From positions 124,001 through 188,000 of the forward strand of contig JAEWZT010000001.1 in NCBI GenBank assembly GCA_023458375.1: a stretch of DNA of 64,000 nt. The letters are read 5' to 3'. Under the pieces are notes generated by a model. That model had not been told where the DNA came from, searched no databases, and worked only from the letters and a program-made list of their open reading frames with translations. This DNA comes from Bacillota bacterium (GTDB lineage Bacteria > Bacillota > Clostridia > Christensenellales > CAG-314). Shown one piece after another: positions 41,949-49,876 of this stretch (the stretch's first letter is position 1; the number at the start of each line of letters is the position of its first letter). Position numbers and translations under genes: made by a program.

Positions 41949-43042
41949 ATATTTTCTCCGAATAAATTAAAGGTGTATTTTTTAGCGGTTTCAAAGGTGT
42001 TGAAACACCCTTCCCTTGTTACCCTCGTATCTTTAAGCTGAGGGTAAAAAGCCTCTACAACGTATAGTATAGTTTCATAAAAGTCGCAAAATGCAACTTT
42101 TCCCCTTTCAAACAAAACGCGCAGCGCCTCGTTAGCGGCTACCATAACGGTGGGCATTAACCCGCTGTTGCACCTTTGGTCATAGCAAAGGTTTACGCAG
42201 GGGAAACGAACACCGTCCACTTTTTCAAAGGTTAACTTGACGTTACCCGCTATATCAAAGGGCGGATAGTCGTTTTTGACGCGCGAGGGATACCCTAAGG
42301 CGTAGCTTATGGGAAGCCTCATGTCGGGGTTTGACAGCTGCGCCAAAAGACAGCCGTCCTTAAAGCGGACTAAGGAATGAACTATGCTTTGCCTGTGCAC
42401 CGTAATTTCAATGTCTTCAAGGGGCATATTAAAAAGCCAACGCGCTTCTAGCACCTCTAAGGTTTTGTTAAACATAGTGTTTGAGTCAAGAGTAATGCTT
42501 TTACCCATATCCCAACGCGGGTGCGTAAAGGCGGTTTTTATGTCAACGCGTTTCAGCTCTTCAAACGTTTTATCGTAAAAAGCGCCGCCGCTTGCAGTTA
42601 AAATCAATTTGTCGGCTCTTTTGCCGTCAAGGCATTGCCAAATCGCCGAATGCTCGCTGTCTAAGGGATACAGTTTGCTTTGGGAGCTGCTCAGCATTTT
42701 ATAAATAAGCTCCCCCGCGCAAACTATCACTTCTTTGTTGGCTATTAAAATATCTTTGCCGTTTTTAAGGCAGTATATAACGGCGTCAAGGGAATCAATG
42801 CCGCCCGTAGCTATTAAGGCAACGTCTGCGTCGGCTAACGCCTTTACAAGGCAATCTTTGCCCCCTGAGGAAACAAGCCCCGCGTATTCCGCCCCAGTCT
42901 TTTTTTGTTGCAGCGACAATAGCACGGCGTTAGTATTTGCCGTAAGGGCAACAATTTGGTATTGTTCCCCCATTTGCGACAAAACGTCAAGCGCTTGCCT
43001 GCCTATTGAACCCGTGCTTCCCAAAACCGCTATTTTTTTCAT
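41945..43042 (-). CDS. dxr: 1-deoxy-D-xylulose 5-phosphate reductoisomerase
   Basis: The second MEP-pathway enzyme and fosmidomycin target. Its 365 residues contain the NADPH-binding LGSTGSIGRQALDVL, NKEVIVCAG, the metal-site PLDSEHSAIWQCL, and LTASGGAFYDK followed by THPRWDMGKSITLDSNTMFNK. It begins two bases after cdsA and overlaps rseP by four. Confidence 0.95.
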   Translation of the reverse strand: MKKIAVLGSTGSIGRQALDVLSQMGEQYQIVALTANTNAVLLSLQQKKTGAEYAGLVSSGGKDCLVKALADADVALIATGGIDSLDAVIYCLKNGKDILIANKEVIVCAGELIYKMLSSSQSKLYPLDSEHSAIWQCLDGKRADKLILTASGGAFYDKTFEELKRVDIKTAFTHPRWDMGKSITLDSNTMFNKTLEVLEARWLFNMPLEDIEITVHRQSIVHSLVRFKDGCLLAQLSNPDMRLPISYALGYPSRVKNDYPPFDIAGNVKLTFEKVDGVRFPCVNLCYDQRCNSGLMPTVMVAANEALRVLFERGKVAFCDFYETILYVVEAFYPQLKDTRVTREGCFNTFETAKKYTFNLFGENI

Positions 43043-43044
43043 TT

Positions 43045-43992
43045 CTACAAAATAAACAGATAAATGACGGACACAAAAACGCTGTTGAGCATTATTCCGT
43101 CAAACCTGTCCATAAACCCGCCGTGGGAGCCTAAAAGGCGGCTGTAATCTTTAATGCCGCACTCCCGCTTTACCCAAGAGGCTAGCAAATCCCCCACTTG
43201 AGTGCAGAGAGAGCCGAAAAAGCCTATTAAGCAGTAATCAAGTATTTTGTATGCGGTATTTACAGGCAGCCCCGCTCTAAACAACTGAAATCCCATCAAG
43301 GGCAGTCCCTCAAAGAGCAAAAATACCAAAGCGGCTCCTATAATTCCGCCTGCAACGCCGCCGATAGCGCCCTCAACCGTTTTGTTGGGAGAAATATCGG
43401 GGGCAAGCTTGCGCTTTCCAAAAAAAGTTCCCACAAGCAGCGCGAACATATCCGAAAAGCAGGAAACGGCAAAAACTAAGGCAAGCCCTACCGTGTTAAA
43501 GGGAAGCAATAATTCCCCCCTCAACGAATATTCCACTAAGCCCTCGTCAATAAGCCGCTGTATTTGCGGCGTTATTTCCCTAAAACTTGCCGCCGACCTG
43601 TTTATGTAAAACAAGGTGGACAGCAGCAAAGCGGGGTAAATAAGTATAAAGGCAAAGTTTTGAAGCACGCCTTGGTTATGGTTATTCATTACCGCAATGG
43701 TTACGCCTATGATAAAAATCAAAAGCGTGAAAAGCACTATGCCTACGTAACCGAAAAGGAAGTAGGGAATACCGAACAAAATGGCGTAAACCCAAATTAA
43801 AACGTCAAATTGCTGGGGAATTTTTTCACCCATGGCATATCGCGTTTCCAATACGCAAATACCTATAATTATGCAAAGCAGAATCGCCGAATATACTCTG
43901 TCGGCATATTCTGTAACTAAAACTAAACCTATAAAAACAAGGGCTATTAAACCCGTCATCAATATTCTGTTTGGGGAAATTTTTCTGCTCAT
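43045..43992 (-). CDS. cdsA: Phosphatidate cytidylyltransferase
   Basis: A polytopic membrane enzyme that makes CDP-diacylglycerol for phospholipid synthesis. Its 315 residues hold about eight membrane helices. The C-terminal signature is spread over SDMFALLVGTFFGKRKLAPDISPNKTVEGAIGG and DLLASWVKRECGIKDYSRLLGSHGGFMDRFDG, each a family hallmark. It overlaps uppS by four bases. Confidence 0.94.
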   Translation of the reverse strand: MSRKISPNRILMTGLIALVFIGLVLVTEYADRVYSAILLCIIIGICVLETRYAMGEKIPQQFDVLIWVYAILFGIPYFLFGYVGIVLFTLLIFIIGVTIAVMNNHNQGVLQNFAFILIYPALLLSTLFYINRSAASFREITPQIQRLIDEGLVEYSLRGELLLPFNTVGLALVFAVSCFSDMFALLVGTFFGKRKLAPDISPNKTVEGAIGGVAGGIIGAALVFLLFEGLPLMGFQLFRAGLPVNTAYKILDYCLIGFFGSLCTQVGDLLASWVKRECGIKDYSRLLGSHGGFMDRFDGIMLNSVFVSVIYLFIL

Positions 43993-44693
43993 ATTCCTCC
44001 GAAATTCCTTTGTCTTTTGTTGTAATCGTCAAACGCTTTGTTTAGTTCTCTTTGGTCAAAGTCGGGCCACAGGCAATCGGTAAAATATAGTTCAGCATAG
44101 GCGCTTTGAAACAGCATAAAGTTTGACAGCCTTTTGTGCCCGCCTGTGCGAATTACCAAATCAATATCTGGAAGGTTGTTATACAGGTATTTGGAAAAGT
44201 TGACTCCGTTAGTTTTTTTCCTTTCATCCAAGCACCTATTTGAGGCGTCGGAAATTTCCTGCCGCCCGCCGTAGTTAAGACACAAATTGACCGTTATACC
44301 TTTTTTGTCGGCGGAACTGGCGGTAATTCTTTCAATACGCCTAGTTAAAGAAAGTGGAAGCCCTTTCTTTTGACCGGAAAAAAGCACTCTTACGTCCTTG
44401 TCTGAATTGTCAAAACCGTCAAGGTAAATATTCGCCAAAGCGAAAAGCCCCTCAACTTCGGCAACGGGTCTTTTCCAATTCTCTGTGGAAAAAACGTATA
44501 GGCTCAAAAACTTTACGCCCGCCGAAGCGCATAAAGGCACTATTTCGTCTACGCGCGCAAGCCCCGCCTTATGCCCCTCGCTTCTGGCAAGGTTTCTAGC
44601 CGTTGCCCAACGCCCGTTTCCGTCCATAATTATTCCCAAATGATTAGGTCTTTGCATATCGCTTTGATTTTTTTCCTCTCTACTTACTGCCAT
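43989..44693 (-). CDS. uppS: Isoprenyl transferase (undecaprenyl diphosphate synthase)
   Basis: A cis-prenyltransferase that makes the C55 lipid carrier for cell-wall synthesis. Motifs are GIIMDGNGRWA, RSEGHKAG, SLYVFSTENWKRP, VNLCLNYGGRQEI and DLVIRTGGHKRLSNFMLFQSAYAE. The penultimate motif usually reads RTSGExRLSNFLLWQ, so GGHKR is slightly unusual. The start is either M1 or M13; neither has a strong ribosome binding site. It is the first gene of the uppS-cdsA-dxr-rseP-ispG series. Confidence 0.93.
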   Translation of the reverse strand: MAVSREEKNQSDMQRPNHLGIIMDGNGRWATARNLARSEGHKAGLARVDEIVPLCASAGVKFLSLYVFSTENWKRPVAEVEGLFALANIYLDGFDNSDKDVRVLFSGQKKGLPLSLTRRIERITASSADKKGITVNLCLNYGGRQEISDASNRCLDERKKTNGVNFSKYLYNNLPDIDLVIRTGGHKRLSNFMLFQSAYAELYFTDCLWPDFDQRELNKAFDDYNKRQRNFGGI

Positions 44694-44860
44694 TTTTACT
44701 TTTCAGCGCTTTGTGCTCATTTGCACGCTTTGCATAACTCGTTTTTTGCCCTGTTCCCTTTTTAAGTTGTGTCTTCTTTTTTAAATTATTTCACTGTAAT
44801 AAATTAGGCGCGCGGTATTTTACTTTATAAGAGCATAACGGGTATTTTCTTCCTTTATTA

Positions 44861-44892
44861 AAAATGCCGCGCCAAACAAAGAGGGCACGGCA
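44861..44892 (-). terminator. Terminator after frr
   Basis: TGCCGTGCC pairs with GGCGCGGCA (9 pairs with one G-U) at 44865-44892 and is followed on the minus strand by TTTTTAAT. It lies 20 bases after the frr stop. Confidence 0.8.
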
Positions 44893-44911
44893 AGGTTAAA
44901 CATAAGGCTTT

Positions 44912-45487
44912 TTAAACCGCCATAACTTCCGTTTCCTTATTTTTGCCTGCCGTGTCGGCGTTTTCTATACTTTTAGCAGTAATTTTGTCAACCTCCTGCT
45001 CGTAGGTTGCAATGAGGTCTTCCGATACCGTCTTCTCGTTTTTGACCCTTTTAAGCGCATCCATACTGTCTCTGCGGACGTTGCGTATGGCGACTTTGCA
45101 TTCCTCACAAAGCTTGCGCACGCTTTTTACCAGTTCCTGACGCCTTTCCTGCGTAAGCTCGGGAAAAACAAGCCTTATAACTACGCCGTCGTTGTTGGGG
45201 GTTACGCCTATGTTTGCCGCCAAAATAGCTTTTTCCACCTTGCCCAGCATAGATTTATCCCACACGGAAATAACTAAAAGCCTCGCCTCGGGGTTACTTA
45301 TGTTAGCCATTTGGTTAATGGGCGTGGGCGCGCCGTAATAATCAACGGAAATTTTTTCCACCAGCTTGGGGTTTGCTCTGCCCGCGCGCATAAGGGAAAA
45401 CTCCCCTTTCATAAACTCTATTGATTTGTCAATACGCTCCTGCAAGTCCATAAATATGAGTTCAATCGTTTCGTTAGCGTAATTCAT
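44912..45487 (-). CDS. frr: Ribosome recycling factor
   Basis: The factor that splits post-termination ribosomes with EF-G. Its 191 residues contain MRAGRANPKLVEKISVDYYGAPTP and the C-terminal VRKLCEECKVAIRNVRRDSMDALKR. The ATG at 45487 has AAGGAG about 11 bases upstream and gives an N-terminus 12 residues longer than usual; an internal ATG at 45451 is the conventional start. It follows pyrH by 64 bases. Confidence 0.95.
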   Translation of the reverse strand: MNYANETIELIFMDLQERIDKSIEFMKGEFSLMRAGRANPKLVEKISVDYYGAPTPINQMANISNPEARLLVISVWDKSMLGKVEKAILAANIGVTPNNDGVVIRLVFPELTQERRQELVKSVRKLCEECKVAIRNVRRDSMDALKRVKNEKTVSEDLIATYEQEVDKITAKSIENADTAGKNKETEVMAV

Positions 45488-45551
45488 ATAATATTTTACT
45501 CCTTATCAATATGCATTTATTATACCAAAATTATGGACGTTTTTACAAGGA

Positions 45552-46247
45552 TTATTTGATTATTGTTCCTATTTTTTTGCCTTCAACGGCGTCAATTATG
45601 CTGTTGTGCTGGTCTTTGCCAAATACCAAAACGGGGATATTATGCTCCATGCACATTGAAACGGCCGTTAAATCCATAGCCTTTAAGCCCTTTGATATAA
45701 AGTCAACGTAGCTGATTTCCAAAAACCGCTTGGCTTCTTTATTGATTTTGGGGTCGCTGTCATAAATACCGTCGCTGCTTTTTGCGCAAAGCAGGCAGTC
45801 TGCGTGAAGTTCCGCCGCGCGGAGCGCCGCCGCCGTGTCGGTAGTAAAATAAGGGTTTCCCGTGCCGCAGGCAAAGATTACTATACGCCCTTTTTCAAGG
45901 TGACGCACGGCCTTTCTTAAAATAAAGGGTTCGGCTACTTGTTTAATATCCAAAGAAGTCTGAACTCTTACGGGCACCCCCTTAGCTTCGAGGGCGTCCT
46001 GCAAAGCAAGGGCGTTTAACACCGTCGCCAGCATTCCCATATGGTCGGCAACAGACTTGTCCATATTGGGCGCCTGTCTGCCGCGCCAGAAGTTGCCGCC
46101 GCCAACCACCACGCCTATTTGAATACCCTTTTCGTTTAAGTATTTTAACTGATATACTAAGTTGGCTATGGGCTTTTCGCTTAAACCGAAGCCTTTTTCG
46201 TCCGTTAAAGCTTCACCGCTTATTTTTAGCACTATGCGCTTATACAT
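45552..46247 (-). CDS. pyrH: UMP kinase
   Basis: An amino-acid-kinase-fold enzyme that makes UDP, usually activated by GTP. Its 231 residues include LKISGEAL, GVVVGGGNFWRG, FACGTGNPYFTTDTAAALRAAE and LLCAKSSDGIYDSDPK. The length is typical. It lies between tsf and frr as in most bacteria, after the tsf terminator. Confidence 0.95.
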   Translation of the reverse strand: MYKRIVLKISGEALTDEKGFGLSEKPIANLVYQLKYLNEKGIQIGVVVGGGNFWRGRQAPNMDKSVADHMGMLATVLNALALQDALEAKGVPVRVQTSLDIKQVAEPFILRKAVRHLEKGRIVIFACGTGNPYFTTDTAAALRAAELHADCLLCAKSSDGIYDSDPKINKEAKRFLEISYVDFISKGLKAMDLTAVSMCMEHNIPVLVFGKDQHNSIIDAVEGKKIGTIIK

Positions 46248-46380
46248 TTTACACCCCTTATATGTTGACAGCTTAATTTAAAGTTTTTAATTTTCTGATA
46301 TTTTAAAAATCTTTCTTAATTTCTGCCGCTGTTTGCAAGCCGTAACTTACACAAAGATTATCCTCTCTTTGAGACTTACT

Positions 46381-46417
46381 AAATAAAAGGGAACAAAAAT
46401 CTTGTCCCCCTTTATTT
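46381..46417 (-). terminator. Terminator after tsf
   Basis: An AAATAAAGGGGGACAAG arm and its TTGTTCCCTTTTATTT partner form an imperfect stem (46381-46417) whose own T-rich end provides the T tract on the minus strand. It starts ten bases after the tsf stop. Confidence 0.7.
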
Positions 46418-46426
46418 GTTTTAAAA

Positions 46427-47089
46427 TTATTTTACTTGGTTGATTTGTTCCATTATCTCTTCTGCAAAGTTGCAGGAACGTTTTTCAAGCCCCTCGCCCA
46501 TTTCGTAGCGGACAAACCTTCTTACGCTGATTTTTTCCCCCACGGCGGCAACCGACTCGTTTATAAGCTGTCTTACCGTAATGTCGGGGTTTTTAACGTA
46601 GGCTTGTTCAAGCAGGCATACTTCGGAATAATATTTCTTTATTCTTCCCTCCACCATCTTTTGAATAATGGCTTCGGGCTTAGGCTTGGGTTCGTTGCGC
46701 GCTTGGTGCAGGAATATTTCCTTTTCGCCCTCAACCTTAGCGGGGTCAACATCTTCAATTGAAACAACGTCGGGTTTTGCGGCGGCTATCTGCATGCAAA
46801 GGTTATGCACAAGTTCTCTGAAAGCGTCGCTTCTTGCGACAAAGTCAGTTTCGCAGTTTACTTCAAGCAAAACGCCGATTTTTCCGCCCATATGGATATA
46901 GCTGTCAACTATTCCTTCCGCGGCAATTCTTCCGGCTTTTTTAGCGGCTTGCGCCATTCCCTTTTCTCTTAAAAACTTAACGGCTTCGTCCATATTGCCT
47001 TTGGTTTCTACTAATGCCTTTTTGCAGTCCATCATTCCCGCGCCTGTAATTTCGCGCAGTTTCATTATATCTTGATTGGTGAATTCCAT
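46427..47089 (-). CDS. tsf: Translation elongation factor Ts
   Basis: The nucleotide exchange factor for EF-Tu. At 220 residues it belongs to the short form. The N-terminal UBA-like domain reads LREITGAGMMDCKKAL, followed by the core REKGMAQAAKKAGRIAAEG and NCETDFVARSD. It begins 18 bases after rpsB. Confidence 0.95.
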   Translation of the reverse strand: MEFTNQDIMKLREITGAGMMDCKKALVETKGNMDEAVKFLREKGMAQAAKKAGRIAAEGIVDSYIHMGGKIGVLLEVNCETDFVARSDAFRELVHNLCMQIAAAKPDVVSIEDVDPAKVEGEKEIFLHQARNEPKPKPEAIIQKMVEGRIKKYYSEVCLLEQAYVKNPDITVRQLINESVAAVGEKISVRRFVRYEMGEGLEKRSCNFAEEIMEQINQVK

Positions 47090-47107
47090 ATAAACTCCTT
47101 TTTAAAA

Positions 47108-47965
47108 TTACTCTTGGGCGGAAACTTCTTTTTCTGCCTTAACTTCCTCAGCCTTTTCGGCTTGGGATTGGGAGGTTTGTTGCATAGAGGGCGCTTCAAC
47201 TTTAATTTCTTTTTGCGTCTCCTGCACAGCGGCTTTTTCTGCTCTTTCTTCTCTGTCTTCCTCTTCTTCAACTTGGAAAACAATACCTTCGCGCGCTTCA
47301 ATTACAGCGTTAGCTATAACGGAAGCTATAATTTTGATTGCGCCGATAGCGTCGTCGTTGCCGGGGATTACGCAGGTTACGTCGTCGGGGTCGCAGTTTG
47401 TGTCAACTATGGCGACAATTGGAATACCTAAAATATGCGCTTCGGCAATTGCTATCGCTTCTTTTTTGCAGTCAACAATAAAGAGGCAGCCGGGCATGCT
47501 CTTCATGTCTTTAATGCCGCCTAAGTTGGCTTGCAGCTTGTCGCGTTCGCTTTTAAGCGAGGCAACTTCCTTTTTAGGAAGAAGCGCGAATTCGCCCATT
47601 GCTTCCATCTGGTTAATGTGGTTTAGCCTTTCTATGCGGGTGCGTATAGTTTTGTGGTTTGTCAAGGTGCCGCCCAGCCAACGGTTGTTGATATAATACA
47701 TACCGCAGCGTGTGGCTTCCGACTCTATCGCAGCCTGTGCCTGTTTCTTTGTGCCTACGAACAATACCGACTTGCCTTCCTTGGCTATGTCGCGCACGAA
47801 ATCGTAAGCTTGTTCCGCCAAAAGTACCGTCTGCTGCAAGTCAATGATATGAATATCGTTTCTTGCAGAATAAATATACTTTTTCATTTTGGGGTTCCAT
47901 CTTCTGGTTTGGTGTCCGAAATGGACGCCCGCTTCCAAAAGCTTTTTCATTGATACTACTGCCAT
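47108..47965 (-). CDS. rpsB: 30S ribosomal protein S2
   Basis: A small-subunit protein of 285 residues. Family motifs are MKKLLEAGVHFGHQTRRWNPKM, VLFVGTKKQAQ, RWLGGTLTNHKTI and VDTNCDPDDVTCVIPGNDDA. After about residue 228 comes an acidic, Lys/Glu/Gln-rich tail of some 55 residues that is longer than usual. It begins the rpsB-tsf unit, and AGGAG precedes the ATG. Confidence 0.96.
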   Translation of the reverse strand: MAVVSMKKLLEAGVHFGHQTRRWNPKMKKYIYSARNDIHIIDLQQTVLLAEQAYDFVRDIAKEGKSVLFVGTKKQAQAAIESEATRCGMYYINNRWLGGTLTNHKTIRTRIERLNHINQMEAMGEFALLPKKEVASLKSERDKLQANLGGIKDMKSMPGCLFIVDCKKEAIAIAEAHILGIPIVAIVDTNCDPDDVTCVIPGNDDAIGAIKIIASVIANAVIEAREGIVFQVEEEEDREERAEKAAVQETQKEIKVEAPSMQQTSQSQAEKAEEVKAEKEVSAQE

Positions 47966-48081
47966 TTTTTGTTCTCCTAAAAAATTTTGTTTTTGACCTC
48001 CCCCGAAGCCTTGATGCGGTTACAACTTTTACGACAGAATAAAAGCACATTGCCGATATGGCGCGGGGTGCGTAATAAACC
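47966..48081 (-). promoter_or_regulatory. Possible structured rpsB leader
   Basis: The predicted promoter gives a leader of about 115 nucleotides. It contains a CCCCG segment near its 5' end that can pair with CGGGG about 25 bases before the start, enclosing a smaller GCC/GGC stem. S2 operons are often autoregulated at the leader, but I do not recognise a named class here. Confidence 0.3.
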
Positions 48082-48087
48082 TTGTAA

Positions 48088-48116
48088 ATTATAGCATAAG
48101 AAACCGGCATTTGCAA
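48088..48116 (-). promoter_or_regulatory. rpsB promoter
   Basis: TTGCAA (48111-48116), a 17-base spacer and a perfect TATAAT (48088-48093) on the minus strand. Confidence 0.75.
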
Positions 48117-48130
48117 ACGATTTTGACAGT

Positions 48131-48187
48131 AAAAACGCCCCTTTTGCGCTTGCCGCCGTCATAATAATGCTGGCTGCGCTTGGGGCG
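48131..48187 (-). terminator. Terminator after the DUF1292 gene
   Basis: CGCCCC and GGGGCG (48136-48141 and 48182-48187) with inner GCGC/GCGC and GCC/GGC pairings, followed on the minus strand by TTTTTACTGT. It is about 50 bases after the DUF1292 stop. Confidence 0.8.
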
Positions 48188-48238
48188 TGTTTATTAAAAA
48201 ACTTTTTAAAAATCTCTTAAACTGCTTGTATAAAAGAT

Positions 48239-48646
48239 TTATTTTTTATCGTGGTTGCAGCAGTCGCATTTTTCATCTTCGCAGCTGCATTCTTCTTCCT
48301 CGTCCTCGCAGCCGCAATCACAGTGCCCGCAGCCGCATTCGTCGTCGTAATCTTCTTCAAGTTTTTCGTATTCGTGATAAACTGCGTCTAAAAGCTCTTC
48401 GTCTTCTACGGGGTCCAAAAGAATTGAATCGGGGTCGTCGGGGTCGTCCTTTATTTCAAAAATAACTACTTCATCCTCTTCAACGTCGTCCATTTCCTCA
48501 GCGGGTTGCAAAAAAGCGTATTGCTTGCCCTTGTGTTCAATAGTCGCGGAAAGGTAAAAATTAACTTCCTCGCCCTTTTCGTCAACTAAGGTTACAATTC
48601 TTTCTTCTTCCTCGCCGGTCAAATCCTTCTTGATATCCTCTGCCAT
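48239..48646 (-). CDS. DUF1292 family protein with cysteine-rich acidic tail
   Basis: A 135-residue, very acidic protein. Residues about 14-95 match the DUF1292/YrzB family (RIVTLVDEKGEEVNFYLSATIEH, YAFLQPAEEMDDVEED, VIFEIKDD), which is found beside ruvX in Firmicutes and has no known function. From residue 100 a tail holds ten cysteines (C104, 106, 109, 111, 113, 120, 122, 127, 129, 130) and two histidines in acidic sequence, looking like a metal-binding appendage. GGAGG precedes the ATG and the gene starts 17 bases after ruvX. The tail's role is inferred. Confidence 0.83.
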   Translation of the reverse strand: MAEDIKKDLTGEEEERIVTLVDEKGEEVNFYLSATIEHKGKQYAFLQPAEEMDDVEEDEVVIFEIKDDPDDPDSILLDPVEDEELLDAVYHEYEKLEEDYDDECGCGHCDCGCEDEEEECSCEDEKCDCCNHDKK

Positions 48647-48663
48647 TACATCGTCCTCCGATT

Positions 48664-49080
48664 TTATTTCTTATAATAATCAAGGTAGTGCTGTAAAATG
48701 ATTGCAGCCGCAACCTTGTCAATAACGTTTTTTCTTTCTTCCCGCCGCATGTTTCCTTCAATCAAAACCTGTTCGGCCGACCAGGTGGTAAGCCTTTCGT
48801 CGACAAATTTGATTTCGGTGTCAATTGCGCTTTGCAATTGTGAAATGAAATCTCTTGTTTTTTGAGTTTGGGCGTTTTCACCGCCGCTCATGCTTATGGG
48901 CAAACCGCAGATAATTAAGCAAACCTCTTTATCATTTACAAGCTTTTTGAAATATTCAAAGTCGGTTTCGTTGCCTTTGCGCACATACGTTTCATAAGGG
49001 TTGGCAATAATTTTCAGCGCGTCGGACAAGGCTATGCCTATGCGCCTATCCCCAACGTCTAACGCCATTATTCTGCTCAT
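48664..49080 (-). CDS. ruvX: YqgF/RuvX family RNase H-like protein
   Basis: A 138-residue protein of the RuvX/YqgF family, a putative Holliday-junction resolvase or pre-16S rRNA nuclease. The motifs ALDVGDRRIGIALSD, ICGLPISMSGGENAQTQKTRDF, FVDERLTTWSAEQVL and NVIDKVAAAIILQHYL carry the acidic catalytic residues. The start is placed at 49080 because the longer frame would begin inside a predicted promoter whose -10 lies eight bases upstream. No ribosome binding site is seen, so a leaderless mRNA is likely. It forms a unit with DUF1292. Confidence 0.9.
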   Translation of the reverse strand: MSRIMALDVGDRRIGIALSDALKIIANPYETYVRKGNETDFEYFKKLVNDKEVCLIICGLPISMSGGENAQTQKTRDFISQLQSAIDTEIKFVDERLTTWSAEQVLIEGNMRREERKNVIDKVAAAIILQHYLDYYKK

Positions 49081-49088
49081 AGGTAATA

Positions 49089-49117
49089 AGTTTACCATAT
49101 ATTAAGAAAATTGAACA
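49089..49117 (-). promoter_or_regulatory. Candidate leaderless promoter of ruvX
   Basis: TAAACT -10 (49089-49094) with a poor TGTTCA -35 (49112-49117) 17 bases away on the minus strand. The ATG at 49080 follows the -10 by only eight bases. Confidence 0.45.
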
Positions 49118-49397
49118 GCGTTTTATGCCCCAAAAGTTTTTCATTTTTTGGAAACACTTGCCCCTCGCTTTAAAAAAATACTGTTCGCAAAGACTTGCAT
49201 TTCAAAGAACCCGCGCCCTGATATAACTCGTTTGTATTAACAAGATTATGTTATTTTATATTTTCGCGGCGTAAAAACATGCAATACCGTAAAAAATCAA
49301 AAAAACTTCACGGTTTTGACAACGCAAACGGTTATAATGAAATGATTATTTTTGGCGGAAAGGCGGTAATTGCAACGCCTTAGTCAAGCTTGCAGAC
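49118..49397. other. Intergenic region upstream of ruvX
   Basis: With the neighbouring ruvX promoter and the terminator at 49398-49420 this makes a gene-free stretch of about 350 bases. It is A+T rich. A TATAAT with a TTGACA only 11 bases away occurs on the plus strand near 49310-49340, a spacing too short for a standard promoter. No gene or named RNA was recognised. Confidence 0.35.
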
Positions 49398-49420
49398 AAA
49401 AAGGAGCGGATTGCCGCCCC
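49398..49420 (-). terminator. Bidirectional-type terminator after the 47-residue membrane protein
   Basis: GGGGCGG pairs with CCGCTCC (seven pairs, one G-U, 4-base loop; 49403-49420), followed on the minus strand by TTTTTGTCT. The plus side also has a run of six T (49421-49426). It starts nine bases after the stop of the small gene. Confidence 0.85.
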
Positions 49421-49429
49421 TTTTTTAAG

Positions 49430-49573
49430 TTATTCGTCGTCTTGCATTATTTTTCTAAGTTTCTTCTTGCCCTTTGCCAAAAAATTTTTAACGGGAGGAC
49501 ACGTTTCGGTAACTATTACGGCGACCGCCATGCCCAACAAAAGACCCAAAAAGAAGTTTTTTGCTCTCATCAT
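49430..49573 (-). CDS. 47-residue membrane protein of unknown function
   Basis: A short frame encoding a protein that starts MMRAKNFFLGLLLGMAVAVI and ends in a basic stretch KGKKKLRKIMQDDE. Residues 6-22 form one membrane helix, followed by TETCPPVKN and a charged cytoplasmic tail. The layout recalls YtxH-like small membrane proteins. GGAGG lies eight bases before the first ATG; a second ATG follows immediately. A TATAAT at 49669-49674 may be its -10, giving a leader near 95 bases, and a strong terminator follows. These signals make it a real single gene. No function can be assigned. Confidence 0.72.
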   Translation of the reverse strand: MMRAKNFFLGLLLGMAVAVIVTETCPPVKNFLAKGKKKLRKIMQDDE

Positions 49574-49764
49574 AGGTATTTCCCTCCTTACGCTTTATTT
49601 TGAGCAAAGGGGAAAAAAATAACCGTCCAAATGGAAATAATTGCAAGGGGATTGTTTTTGAGTTAAAGATTATAACTCTCTTGCACTAATCCTATGACTT
49701 TTTCAATTAAAGCTTATAACTTCATCAAAAATATTCCGCTCTTTTGTAACTTTGATGCGAAATA
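49574..49764. other. Leader and promoter region of the small membrane protein gene
   Basis: Together with the iscU terminator and the 3' region up to 49876, this gives about 300 bases without a gene. It contains only the TATAAT at 49669-49674 (minus strand, -35 not recognisable) and an A+T-rich leader. No structured element was recognised. Confidence 0.35.
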
Positions 49765-49790
49765 AAACACGGGACAAATATCCCGTGTTT
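49765..49790 (-). terminator. Terminator of the iscR-nifS-iscU operon
   Basis: AAACACGGGA pairs perfectly with TCCCGTGTTT (49765-49774 and 49781-49790). On the minus strand the stem ends in TTTTATTT. It lies about 87 bases after the iscU stop. Confidence 0.8.
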
Positions 49791-49876
49791 ATGTAACCAA
49801 TTCTATATTATTTTGTCTTGGATAGGCTTTACCAAACCGTAATCATGCAAAACTATACCGCCGCAAAACTAACAAA

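Noticed and set aside
49370..49603. 77-codon plus-strand frame
   Set aside because: It is the reverse of the better-supported 47-residue membrane protein gene and the terminator on the minus strand.
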